Assembly: GCA_958450325.1 (NCBI GenBank)
Contig: OY288243.1
Coordinates: forward strand, 62,728,606-62,792,605
DNA length: 64,000 nucleotides
Origin: Agrostemma githago
Lineage: Eukaryota > Streptophyta > Magnoliopsida > Caryophyllales > Caryophyllaceae
Direction of reading: 5' to 3'
In this document: one piece after another, positions 53,580 through 64,000 of the stretch
Layout: the number at the start of each line of letters is the position of its first letter
Numbering within the stretch: position 1 is the first letter of the stretch
Translations under genes and position numbers: made by a program
The notes under the pieces: generated by a model
Databases searched by the model: none
What the model was told of the DNA's origin: nothing
What the model saw: the letters and a program-made list of their open reading frames with translations, nothing else

Positions 53580-55060
53580 TGTAGACATGACATAGGTTCA
53601 CCCCGACGCGGCCACGCGCGGGTTTGGGGAGGCGAATGAATCTCCATATGAGAATGGATCGAATTGAAATTTAAATCGAAGTTGGAGTCGCCACCGAACT
53701 TTGTGGGAGTTCGGGCCCGTTCGAACCCACTCTATCTCGTAGTGGGCCGTGTACAAAATACGACCCATTTCCGAGGTCAGAGTTTATTGGGTTCGTCCCT
53801 TTGCATTTGATACCGATACTGATGTTATCGGATATCGTGTATTGAATGACTCTCGTTGCCAATGGTTTCGGACATCCGGAAACCGAAGTTCTGAGTAAGG
53901 GGTGAGGGTACGTGTTGGGAAGCCCACGAAGGACACCCAACCCCGCCCGCACATTAGCGGCCTCTACTAGGATATCGTTTGACTTTCCAATACGCGCGTT
54001 AGTTGAACGGGAAAATGATATGCAAACATTGTTTTCCCTAAACATGTGAATAATGGAATGGGTTGCTAAGTCGATTTAATGCATGAAAATTAAGTCAAAG
54101 TTGAATTTAGCATGTGAGATTCGTTTTAGTACAATAAAACAAACGATAAAAAAAAAAGACTTTGCTACAAAGAATGAACAAACGAGTTAGTATCGATTTG
54201 TGAATAAAAGACGTAAATATGATAATATGCATGATTATGAAAAAGGATTTTATGATACGTGATGGATTAAACACGTGTAGACCGAGGTCAAAAAATATTT
54301 GTCGAAATCTGAAAATATTATTAAAAAGACGTTGTTTTGCCTAAAAAACGTTGCTCGAAAAATAATAAAAAACAATAATCGCGCCGCGTTTCAGCCGGCC
54401 GTGCGACTCGCCCGGGGTGCGCGCGACTCGCGCCGCGGCCTGTTTCCGAAGTCGATCTTTTGAAAATTGATGATTTTATTAAATCGCGTATAAATATCGC
54501 ATAATTCGTACTCGATTCAATATTTTCGATATTCGTTACATTCGATATTCGATTATAAAATCGATATCAAACATGCGGAATAATTTTGGAGAAGATGAAA
54601 AGAAAAGGTTTTGATAAATCGTTTTGTAGAATTAGAAAAACGATACTTAAGGAAAAAAAGTAGAGAAAACGAAGAAAGGGACCGCGGATTCCAGGCTCCC
54701 GCGCGAGTCGCCTGGGAGGGGCGCGACTCGCGTGGGCTGCTGTCTCGATCCGTTTATTTTCGAAAATCGTTGATTTCAATAAATCGCGTACAAATATGAA
54801 TTAATTTATACTCGATTTATACTTTCGATGTTCATCGTATTTGATATTCGATTATGAAATCGATATCGAATATTCAGAATGACTTTTAGAAAAAAGTTTT
54901 ATAAAATTGTTTTGAAAAAGAATTTGAACGAAAAGAAAAGAATGTTAGTTCTCTCTGCGTTAAAATCGTCGTATTTTGTAAAAGAAAGATGTAACGATTT
55001 TTTTAGCATCGGCGAGATTTAATTTAGTTCTTGTTAGATACGATATTCGATTAGAAAATC
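53580..55060 (-). repeat. Element III 5' LTR, inner 1481 bp
   Basis: Starts TGTAGACATGACATAGG and is nearly identical to the first 1.5 kb (plus coordinates) of the 3' LTR at 45618. It breaks after GATTAGAAAATC where TGTAGACACC of element IV begins; the 3' LTR continues there with GATATCGTATTTTAAG (about 47100). The missing outer ~1.07 kb should lie beyond element IV. Confidence 0.9.
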
Positions 55061-56321
55061 TGTAGACACCCACATTTTGACCGCCAGGTGTCTATAGTAG
55101 TTCCCGCCAAACACCCGATGATGATTGGACGTAAACGTGCTTTGACGGACTCGGATATGGGCTTGTAATCATGAACATTTGGCTTAGACTTATTAAGGAG
55201 TACAAATCTTACAAAACCAACCTCAAATCCAGGCCCAGTGGGTCGTTTCGAGTCAAATAACACTAATTTGGGTCGAATCCGACACCAAGGGTAAAACCGT
55301 CTTTTAGCGACCGAGTCAAAACCCGGTCAAAGATTTTCCCGAGACACGTGAGTCAGCCGTGACACTTCACACGGTTGATTCATACTCAAATTCCTACAAA
55401 ATATCAGCTTCAATAAACATTAAACAATTCCGTTAAAGGTAGAATTCGATCTCAAGTAGGAATTCGTACGCGGTTTAATCGAAAATTTCCAAAAAACCGC
55501 TTTCAAAAATCAGACCGACACGCGACTCGCCGAAGTCCCGGGCAAGCCGCGCGGCCGGCTGCCTTCGCGCGCCTTTTTCGTTCTTTTTATTATTTTTTCG
55601 AGCCTCGTTTTTTATACAAAACAGCGTTTTAACAATATTTTTCAGATTTCGATTAATATTCATTTTCTCGATCTCGAATATTTATTTGCTATATTATTAT
55701 TCAATTGTTACTAACTCGTTTTCTCGTGGTTGTAGCAATTTATTTTCATATTCTGTTTTATTAGACTAAAACGAATTCACATGCTAAAATAACTTTGACG
55801 TTATTAGTTTAACATGCATTAAACGACTTAGCAACCCATTTATTTATTTTCCTCACATGTCTTAGGAAAATAATCTCTGCATATCATTCAATCGTCGAAC
55901 TAATGCGTGTACACAAAACCGAACGATATCTTAGTAAAGGCCGCTAAGTGCGGGCGGGGTTGGGTGTTCTCAATGAGCTTCCCAACACGTATCCTCACCC
56001 CTTACTCAGAACCGTGGTTTCCGGATGTCCGAAACCATTGGCAACGAGAGTCATTCAATATACGATAAACCGCTCAAGTCGGCATCGGTATCGAACTGCA
56101 AAGGGACGAACCTGATAAGCTCTGACATCGGAAATGGGCCATGTTTTAAATATGGCCCACTACGACATAGAGTGGGTTCGAATGGTTCCGAATAACCACA
56201 AAATTCGGTGGCGACTTCTACTTCGATTTAAAATTCTATTCGATCCATCTCATATGGAAATTCATTCGCCTCCTCAAACCCGCGCGTGGCCGCGTCGGGG
56301 TGGACCTATGTCATGTCCACA
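55061..56321 (+). repeat. Element IV 5' LTR with ~1.2-kb internal deletion (1261 bp)
   Basis: Starts TGTAGACACCCACATTTTGA and ends ATGTCATGTCCACA. It follows the element II LTR up to GATCTCAAGTAGGAATT (about 55466; II at about 10538), then jumps to GTACGCGGTTTAAT (II at about 11710). The missing part contains the TATA box (10888 in II) and the first GC-rich inverted repeat. The conserved inner block (about 55930-56321) remains, with a 1-base deletion that breaks its ORF. Confidence 0.93.
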
Positions 56322-56324
56322 ATT

Positions 56325-56343
56325 TGGCGACTCCGCTGGGGAT
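56325..56343 (+). other. Element IV primer binding site
   Basis: TGGCGACTCCGCTGGGGAT, identical to element II, starting 3 bases after the LTR. Confidence 0.85.
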
Positions 56344-57364
56344 CAACTGATGTGTCACTTACCATCGGCATCCTCAGGGTGAGACTCGAAAAGAAATCGT
56401 TCGATTAGTAATGTACACGTTTTAGTTCAATGGTTCATGCATAACCCCGTTCTTTCCCGGGCCGGTTACTTGTGACCGACGTCCCACTATACCGCGGTGC
56501 ATTCCCACTTGGGTGCACTAAAGACTTCGATGGCGGAACTCGCATGGGTTTTACGGTAGATTCTAAGACCAACTCGGCTTAGGAGGTCCGTCCTGATTTG
56601 CGAGAATGCGATCGTTGTTGGTATAGACCCTATTCGACCGACCGAGACTTAGACTAAGAGCATACATGGCTTCTTTGGTCTTTTTCAAAAACCGTCATTT
56701 TTTTTCAAAAAACTTACATCTTTTTCAAATCCATTCTTTTTCAAAACCCGGAAAGCTGCCGAATTTAGGACTTATGATTTTGACTCAAAATAGCCTATTT
56801 TTAGCCGGTATGCTGTTCAAACCTTTCCAAAAAAAAAAATCCGAAATCTCGGCCCGATGACCTTTTTCTCGGTTTTCAAAAAAAACTCGGGCCTTCCAAT
56901 CCGACTTTGCTCGGATTTTCAAATCCAAATTCTCTTTTCAAAACCCTCTTCTTTTTAGGATTTCCCGTATTTAGCAGTGTCGGGTCTTCTCATAAGTTAG
57001 AGTCTATAGCGTCGAAACTCCGCCGATCCTATATCACGAGTTTCCACCCCATCCCAGTCCGCCTTATTTGTCAAGGCACGGCCCACCTTCGTAGGACAAA
57101 CTCCTACAAAGGGAAGCCCGTTTACACACTAGAGTCCAAAGTTTGGGGAATTCTCACGTAGACCTTCCTTCGAACGGGACTAGGCCCACTTTGCCGAATC
57201 CTAAGGAAGGCCCACCGTCCACGGGTCATCCGTCTAGAAGTCAGTCTCCGGTCTTTTTCTAGTCTAGTCTTTTCCTTGCTCGGGATGTACTTTTTGATTC
57301 TAAGATCTGGGTCAGTTACTGATTACGCGGTGCCCTTACAGACAGGCCACCCCACACACGAGCC
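56344..57364 (+). other. Element IV untranslated leader
   Basis: About 1 kb without a gene, colinear with the element II leader: ACCGACGTCCCACTATACCG near 56476, the CAAAATAGCC block near 56785, TTCGTAGGACAAACTCC near 57088, and CCCTTACAGACAGGCCACCC just before the gag ATG. Confidence 0.65.
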
Positions 57365-58825
57365 ATGACGCAACAAGCCGTCGATGATTTGAAGGCCTCA
57401 CTGACCAAGCTGGAAAACATGATCACGTCAATGAGAGGGGACCAGATCTCCATCCTCACCCGGGTAAGTGCCATAGAACAGGGAACTTCTAGTGGCAGTG
57501 TCGATACTACTGGGCCTTTAGCTGAATTGGCCAGCGCAGTCCACAAACTGCAGGAACAGGTCCATCTGACAACCCAAAGCTCCATCCATACGGAGAATGC
57601 TCGGACCTACACCCCATTGACCGATGAACTACCCGCCAATCTCAATCTGACGGGTCTGCCAATGTTCGAGGGTACTGAAGACCCGGTCCACCATATCCGG
57701 GCTTTCAAGGAGTTCATGGCCCTTAAGGGGGTTAAGTCCAACATGTTCAAGCACCTGTTCGCTTCTTCTCTCGAGAAGCACCCAAGAGCCTGGTACTACC
57801 GGCTCGATTCCAAGAAATACAAAACTTGGGATGACGTGGCAACGGAATTCGCTCGGAACTACGCTGACAACACGGAAATCCAGACCACTATGCGCACCCT
57901 GGAAGTAATGGCCCAGGAACCTAAGGAAGGATTCACGAAATATCTCCAACGCTGAAGGGCTGAAAGTGTCAAACTGGTCGATAAGCCCAGTGAAAAAGCG
58001 CTGGTTGAAGCCTTCGTCAAGAACCTCCTTCCAGCTTACCGGGTCCATTTCCGGTACGCCATCATACCTAGCTTCGCGGTCCTAACTGAAATGGGAACAA
58101 GAATCGAAGATGATTTAAGGTTGGAAAGCCTCACTAAGGCCTCCACCAAGGGATACCAAGGGGCCAGCTCATCAACGAGCAAGCCCACAACTACTGCTGC
58201 CACTCGTAGCATTTTTGACGAGGTAAACGCACTTGATACCTCGTCCCAGAAGAATACCACCCCCCGGGTATTCACCGACATAGGCACCACCTATGAAAAT
58301 GCCCTGCAGAGGCTATCATCAAAAAGCCTGATCACCCCGATAGGCCCAACACCTGATCTCCCGGTCGAACGACGCTCCAAGGCCTACAACCTCCAGGCCT
58401 ACTGTCACTACCATCGTGGTAAGGGGCACGATACCGAGAAATGCTGGAAGCTAAAGCACCTTATCCAAGATCTCATCTAGAGCGGGAAGATCCCTTTGCC
58501 CGGCGGTAAACCCAACAACAAGGATAACCCGTTGGCCACTCACGCCATCTTCTCCGGGGAAATAATGGATTACTCACACCTCATTTCTCCATTTGTCCCG
58601 CAAATAAACGGGATCTGGTGCGACGACGAAGACGACGTCTATCTCACCAAAGGGGAAGTTGTCCCCATCACGCCCGAGGAGATTCAGAAGGTTAAGTCCA
58701 AGGTCTTAGCCACTAGTCAAGCCCTCATCATTGCCGAGCCACTTAGGGTCGAGCCTGTCCCAGAAGAGCCAACTGCTGAAAAGGCTGTTGTAAAGCAACT
58801 AAGCAGGACCCGAGTTGACCTCTCT
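57365..58825 (+). pseudogene. Element IV gag
   Basis: Start MTQQAVDDLKASLTK, coiled-coil-like N-terminus, capsid with MFEGTEDPVHHIRAFKEFMA and DDVATEFARNYADNTEIQ, zinc-knuckle-like CHYHRGKGHDTEKC. In-frame stops are TGA at 57953-57955 (Trp in element II) and TAG at 58478-58480 (Glu in element II). A 1-base insertion near 58830 then moves the frame. The uninterrupted N-terminus here is the guide that shows the 1-base loss in element II gag. Confidence 0.9.
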
Positions 58826-60040
58826 ATATGGGCAACTCTTAGTTAGCTCCCAGGAACATCGAGAGGCACTCATTAAGGCCCTCGATCAAGTCAAAATCGA
58901 CTCCATGACTACTCCAGCTGAAATGGTAGCCACGGTTCTACCCCACCTAAAAGGGAGATCCATAGAAGAAGGCCCACTGATTACATTCTCTAATGCTGAT
59001 CTACCACCATTCGGGCCAGCCCACAACATGGTCCTCTACATCACCGTCATCTGCCATGGAAAGTACCTACCCATGACCCTGATTGACGACGGATCCGCAG
59101 TCAATGTCCTTCCTTTAAGGACCGCCAAAGCCCTCGGCATCACCGAGGCCGATTACATTCCCACAGCTCAAACCATTCAGGCTTTTGACGGAAGCCCAAA
59201 GTCAGTAGCCGGAGCCACAAAACTCACTATCATAACGGGCCCGATAGAAAAGGAGCTAGAGTTTCAAGTATCGACGTGACTTCCTCCTTCAACCTTCTTT
59301 TGGGAAGACCTTGGATCCACGCGACCAGGGCTGTGTCCTCCACCTTGCATCGGAAAATCAAGCTACCTTTGCACGACACCGTCATCACTCTAGAAGCCAC
59401 ACCTATGACTGTGGCTAACTGCAACACCTCGGGCCGCACCGATCTCTGGGGGTTCGATTTCGTAGGGGCCATCAAAGAAGATCATCTCTTCCGTCCTTAC
59501 TTCACGGTCCACCTTGACCGAATGTTGCAGAATCTGGGCTTTCTACCTGGGGTTACATCAAGGCCCGATCTCCCTGCAGGAAAAATCCTCGAAGTTCTGG
59601 ACAATGGGAGGACTCAAACAAGCCTGGGCTACACCCTAACCCCGGAAAACATGGGCCAAACTGAAACCGGTAAGGTTATCTTTGTCACTCCAGTGTTCGA
59701 GACTGTCCAAACTGTCCTATATCGGCCTACCACCACGCGCCCTGGGACCCACTTGGCCCAGGACTGCAACTACATACCAGACGATATCTTCGCTCTCATC
59801 CAGTCCGAAGATGCTAAGAATGCTGAGCCCGCGCTAGGGCTACTTTTTGGAGAGGAACTCGCGGTCCCAACACCGAAGGAAGAGCTAGTCAGCCTCATTC
59901 TCCGCAGCCGCACCTTTGATCCATCTAAGCTAATCTCAGAAGTCGGGTCCGGGACTAGAGCTTGGAGGAAAACCGTCAAATGGACTGACAGTCAAGGAAG
60001 GACTTACAAACTTATCACAGGAGAAGGAGAGATGCCATAA
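58826..60040 (+). pseudogene. Element IV protease region
   Basis: The frame from about 58826 carries the protease site LIDDGSAVNVLPLRTAKALG. A 1-base loss near 59268 shifts the frame to that starting at 59276 (SSFNLLLGRPWIHATRAVSS). It ends with TAA at 60038-60040 exactly before the Glu-Ser repeat, so the repeat and RT are cut off. Confidence 0.9.
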
Positions 60041-62572
60041 TCTGAGTCAGAGTCGGAGTCTGAGTCGGAGTCCGAGTCAGAGTCTAAGATTGAGTCTAGT
60101 GAGTCCGGTGCTAGGGTCAGTCATGTAACTCCCCCTCTCCCTTTAGATATTCCTGGTGCCTCGGGATCTGTCTCGGGCACTCTACCTATCCCGCCACTGA
60201 CTAGTGATCAGATGGCAGCTCTCTTCGAGCTATTCTCTCAATTCATGATCAATAATAACAACCGTTCTGCTTACGACTTGTCTCATTTTCAAAACTTTCT
60301 CAATTCCAAAAATTTTACGTGCAATGACATTGAGAAACCCGACGAACAGGTATCCTTACCTCCGCATCTGATCGAGCAACTAGAGGAAAGGGAATCCCGC
60401 AATCCGGTAATCGAAGAAACCGAATCCATCAACGTGGGGACAACCTTAGAACCTCAGATGCTTAAGATAGGATTATCCTTAGATCCCGAGGAGAAACAAC
60501 AATTCTTAGTTCTCCTTCAAGAATTCAAAGACGTCTTCGCATGGTCCTACAAGGACATGCCGGGGATTGATCGCGAAATAGCCGAGCACCATATACCGAT
60601 CAAGGAAGGGTTCAAGCCGGTTAAACAAAAACTCCGACGCATGAGGCCCAAATGGTCCCTCAAGGTCAAGGAGGAAGTCGACAAACAATTCAAAGCTGGG
60701 TTCATACGAGTCTCCGAGTATCCAGATTGGGTTGCAAACATTGTACCAGTCCCTAAAAAGGATGGTAAGGTTCGTGTCTGTGTAGACTTTCGGGATCTTA
60801 ACAAGGCGAGCCCAAAAGACGATTTCCCGTTACCACACATCGATATACTGGTGGATAACACAGCTGATCATGCCCTTCTATCATTTATGGACGGGTATGC
60901 AGGGTATAACCAGATAAAAATGGCAGAAGAAGATATGGATAAGACCACCTTCATTACACCTTGGGGTACTTATTGCTATACTGTTATGCCATTTGGTCTC
61001 ATCAATGCTGGGGCCACCTATCAACGAACCGCCACAACTTTATTACATGACATGATGCATAAAGAAGTGGAAGTCTACGTGGACGACATGATCGTCAAAT
61101 CCAAAGACAGGGACGGTCACATCACCGCCCTGAGAAAGTTCTTCACCCGATTACGCAAATACAACATGAGGCTAAACCCTCAGAAATGCAGTTTCGGGGT
61201 AACATCTGGCAAATTACTGGGTCATATCGTTAGCCAACGAGGTATCGAGGTCGATCCAGCCAAAATCAAGGTCATCACCGAGATGCAGCCCCCTAAAACC
61301 GAAAAGGAGATAAGAGGGTTTCTCGGAAAAGTCCAATACATCAGCAGATTCATTTCAATGCTAACCGTGGTGTGTGAACCGATCTTTAAGAAGCTGAAAA
61401 TAGGGGAACGGTTACTATGGGACGACAAATGCCAAGCAGCCTTTGATAGAATCAAAGAAATTTTGTCTTCACCACCGGTCCTGATGCCACCTCAGCACGG
61501 CTTGCCTTTGTCACTATACCTAACCACGACAGAGACAGCCATGGGGGCTATGCTAGCTCAAACGGTCAATTCCGAAGAACGGGCCATATACTACATCAGC
61601 AAGAAATTTTTAGAGTACGAGTGTAAATACACCATGCTCGAGAAAACATGCTTAGCTCTGGTCTGGGCCACTAAGAAGCTCCGACATTACATGCTCAGTT
61701 ACGAAGTACAGGTATTATCCAGAATGGATCCCATCAAGTACCTTTTCGAGAAGCCCATTCTCAATGGCAGGATATCAAGATGGACCCTTATGTTAGCAGA
61801 GTTCGATCTAAAATTCGTACCATTGAAAGCCATCAAAGGACGAATAGTAGCCGAATTTCTCGCTGACAGTCCCATAACCGAAGAAGGACACACCGACACT
61901 TGGTCCTTCCCGGATGAGGACATTTTCCACACTGACACCGAAGCGTGGGACTTATACTTTGACGGGGCATCCAATTTCCGAGGATTTGGAGTCGGGATTC
62001 TCCTAATCTCACCAAGAGGAGAACATACTCCCGTATCCATCAAATTAGACTTCGACGTCACCAACAACGCCGCTGAATATGAAGCATGTATCCACGGGCT
62101 ACAAGCCGCCGCCGACTTAGGGGTCACAAACCTCCGAGTACACGTTGACTCATCTCTGGTCATTAATCAAGCACTCCAAAAATGGAAGACTCGAAATGCT
62201 AATCTCGTGGCCTACCAGGCACGAGTAAGGGATCTCGAGAAACAGTTCCAGAAGGTAGAATATATATACCTACCTCGGGAAGAAAATCAATTCGCAGATG
62301 CACTCTCAAAACTGGCATCCTTGCTAAATATTCCCGATCATATGACCAGCATGCCAATCTGTGTCGAAAGACGATCCGAGCCAGCATATATTCACGACAT
62401 CGAAGAAATCGAGATACCTGATCCCGAGCCATGGTATCAAGCTGTGTTGACATACCTAGCAACCGGGGAATATCCACCCGGAGCTGACAACCGAGCCAAA
62501 AAGGCCCTGCGAAGACTGGCAACCCAGTTTATCCGCACCGACGATGGGCAACTCTACAAAAAGACGGCATAG
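60041..62572 (+). pseudogene. Element IV reverse transcriptase and RNase H
   Basis: The open part from the Met at 60212 has 786 codons. RT: FRDLNKASPKDDFPLPHIDI, YAGYNQIKMAEEDM and YVDDMIVKSKD. RNase H: LYFDGASNFRGFGVGILLIS and NNAAEYEACIHGLQ, then the linker to integrase. It ends with TAG at 62570-62572 (KTA-stop-GALL) where element II has Gln. RT and RNase H catalytic residues are intact but cannot be produced as part of the full polyprotein. Confidence 0.93.
60042..60090 (+). repeat. GAGTCN hexamer repeat in element IV
   Basis: About eight GAGTCN-type hexamers corresponding to the Glu-Ser tract of element II. They sit just after the TAA stop and so are no longer translated from upstream. 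Confidence 0.85.
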
Positions 62573-63681
62573 GGGGCTCTCCTTCGATGCGTCGATAAGA
62601 CCAATGCTGAAAAAGTTATGGCTGAGGTACATGATGGCGAATGCGGCCCACACATGAATGCCCAGATGTTAGTCCGGAAAATCATGAGGCTCGGATATTA
62701 CTGGAATAGCATGGAAACCGACTGTCAGCTATATGTAGACATTGCCATAATTGTCAAATTTTTGCCAATGTACAGCATATGCCACCATCCTTGCTATACA
62801 CCATGACGTCACCCTGGCCATTTTCAACATGGGGAATCGACATAATTGGGAAGATAAACCCCTCGGGAACCGGAGGACACTGTTTCATTTTGGTGGCTAT
62901 CGATTACTTCACCAAATGGGTCGAAGCCGAGTCCTATCGTATTCTCAACGCCAGCCATGTTGCCAAATTCATTCAGAATAAGATAATATGCCGGTATGGG
63001 ATCCCTCACGAGTTCATCAGTGACCACGGGACCCATTTTCAAGCCGAAACAACAGCCTTGCTGACCAAGTACAAAATTCAAAGGCATACATCTTCACCCT
63101 ACCGACCCCAAACCAATGGAGCGGTAGAAGCGGCTAATAAAACGATTGTCACCATACTCAAAAAGATGGCTGATAATTACCGGGATTGGCCCAACAAGAT
63201 ACCATTTGCACTTTGGGGATATCGAACCTCGATTCGCACTGCGACCGGGGCAACACCGTATTACCTTACATACGGGATGGAAGCGGTCCAACCTGTTGAG
63301 TTAGAGGTACCGTCACTCAGAATCCTACTCAAAAGTCAAGTACCCGAAGCTGATTGGGTTCGAGCACGATATGACTCGCTAGTCCTTTTAGACGAACGAC
63401 GATCTCGTGCCCTCAATAATATACAAATCTATCAAAAGAGAATCCAACGGGCTTTCAACAAGAGGGTAAGGCCCAGAAACATCAAAGAAGGAGATTTGGT
63501 CCTCAAGTCTGTTCGAGCTTTATTACCAGTAGACCCAAGGGGAAAATTCAAACCTAACTGGGCCGGGCCGTATCTGGTAAAGAAGATTCTATCAGGTGGA
63601 GCCGTAATGCTAACGGATCTGGACGGGAACGAGTTTGTCAACCCAACTAACCTGGACCAGCTGAAGCGCTATTACCCTTAA
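62573..63681 (+). pseudogene. Element IV integrase
   Basis: After the TAG the same frame reads GALLRCVDKTNAEKVMAEVH with the first zinc ligands. A 1-base loss near 62735 (in the second Cys pair region) shifts to the frame of 62779-63681. That holds catalytic GIDIIGKINP, SDHGTHFQAE and GAVEAANKTI, and the C-terminal KFKPNWAGPYLVKKI module, ending QLKRYYP. Stop TAA at 63679-63681. Confidence 0.92.
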
Positions 63682-64000
63682 CCCACCTTTCTCAATGTCA
63701 TTTGCAAAAGTTTATTAAAAAACATCTCTTTTCAAAACTTTTAAAGACAAGTCAAAAGCTAGAATTACCTATTCTACTGTTACAAGCATCTTGAACCAAT
63801 AGTCTTGATGTATTTCGAAATTGCAAATTAGGTCAGTTTGAACTACGTTTGGTTTGATTCCATTTATTATGGATACGTAGGCAGCCCCTCAAAAGGGCAC
63901 AACCACTGCAATCGAAAAAACAGGAACGATTCTTTAATAAACTTCTTTATTTATTTCAAAAAAAATCCGACAAATTCGGAGAAATTACAAAAAAAATCTA
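63682..64000 (+). other. Element IV post-pol region
   Basis: Shares CAATGTCATTTGCAAAA, GGTTTGATTCCATTTAT and GGATACGTAGGCAGCCCCTC (63692-63905) with element II. No gene in the visible part. By analogy the 3' end of an antisense gene should follow shortly after 64000. Confidence 0.7.

Larger units (their letters stand above)
45618..55060 (-). mobile_element. Element III: pol-less relative of element II, interrupted at its 5' LTR
   Basis: Minus-strand order: partial 5' LTR (55060-53580), PBS, leader, shortened gag (51481-50792), Glu-Ser repeat remnant, post-pol block, 25-bp repeats, polypurine tract, 3' LTR (48170-45618). The internal region is about 5.4 kb against about 10 kb in element II, and RT, RNase H and integrase are absent. 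LTR ends, PBS and polypurine tract match the element II family. It sits in the CACTA element; bases 45613-45617 (CACAT) are the presumed duplication. The outer part of the 5' LTR is cut off by element IV. Confidence 0.85.
55061..64000 (+). mobile_element. Element IV: decayed Ogre-like element, right end outside window
   Basis: Same family and orientation as element II: LTR (55061-56321), PBS, leader, gag to integrase (57365-63681) and the post-pol block. It interrupts the element III LTR, so it is younger than III by nesting. Yet its coding region has at least four in-frame stops and three frameshifts, and its 5' LTR is half length. Its antisense gene and 3' LTR should lie to the right. Confidence 0.9.

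Overview
The window is nuclear DNA from a dicot plant. It is dominated by LTR retrotransposons of the Ty3/gypsy Tat group (Retand-like and Ogre-like), with DNA transposons, MITEs and one ordinary host gene, a leucine-rich-repeat receptor-like kinase closest in my memory to Arabidopsis At2g26730. Family recognition is from motifs and memory; no database was searched. The frequent TACGGAGTAT-type motif and the Retand-like element hint at Caryophyllales (Amaranthaceae/Silene relatives), but this is a guess.

Layout. (1) 1-10065, minus strand: a decayed Retand-like element (element I) with 5' LTR, PBS, gag-pol broken by three in-frame stops, a ~135-bp tandem repeat, and an extra ORF on the opposite strand; its 3' LTR lies left of the window. 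(2) 10136-25212, plus strand: a complete young Ogre-like element (element II) with 2.44-kb LTRs, a GGAGT target duplication, tRNA-Arg-type PBS, a 2016-codon gag-pol frame and an antisense gene with its own TATA box and an in-frame intron. (3) 25213-32065: DNA-transposon relics. These are a 1.4-kb TIR element containing a large fold-back hairpin, and a Tourist-like MITE (TTA duplication) split by a 4.75-kb coding-free LTR element with apparently identical 176-bp LTRs. The inside of that LTR element carries an array of small hairpins that share a CTTCNGG-like loop but have different, self-complementary stems. (4) 32922-40625, minus strand: the receptor kinase gene, two exons split by a 5.7-kb intron holding MITEs. 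(5) 40626-43567: non-coding, with a Stowaway MITE. (6) 43568 to the right edge: a chain of insertions. A CACTA element (43568-45617, right part missing) is interrupted by element III, a pol-less relative of element II on the minus strand (45618-55060), whose 5' LTR is in turn interrupted by element IV (55061 to beyond 64000, plus strand), an Ogre-like copy with many stops and frameshifts and a 5' LTR lacking about 1.2 kb including its TATA region.

How parts relate. Elements II, III and IV share LTR termini, PBS, leader blocks, polypurine tract and a conserved block just after pol, so they are one family: II is nearly intact, IV is decayed, and III is a deletion derivative that could only have moved with enzymes supplied by a relative. 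The receptor kinase is the only gene likely to have a host function.

The most unusual signals are the common-loop hairpin array (27887-30218), the intron-bearing antisense gene of element II, the LTR of element IV with its promoter removed, and a nucleotide-conserved block in the LTRs that looks like an ORF but is probably RNA-level.
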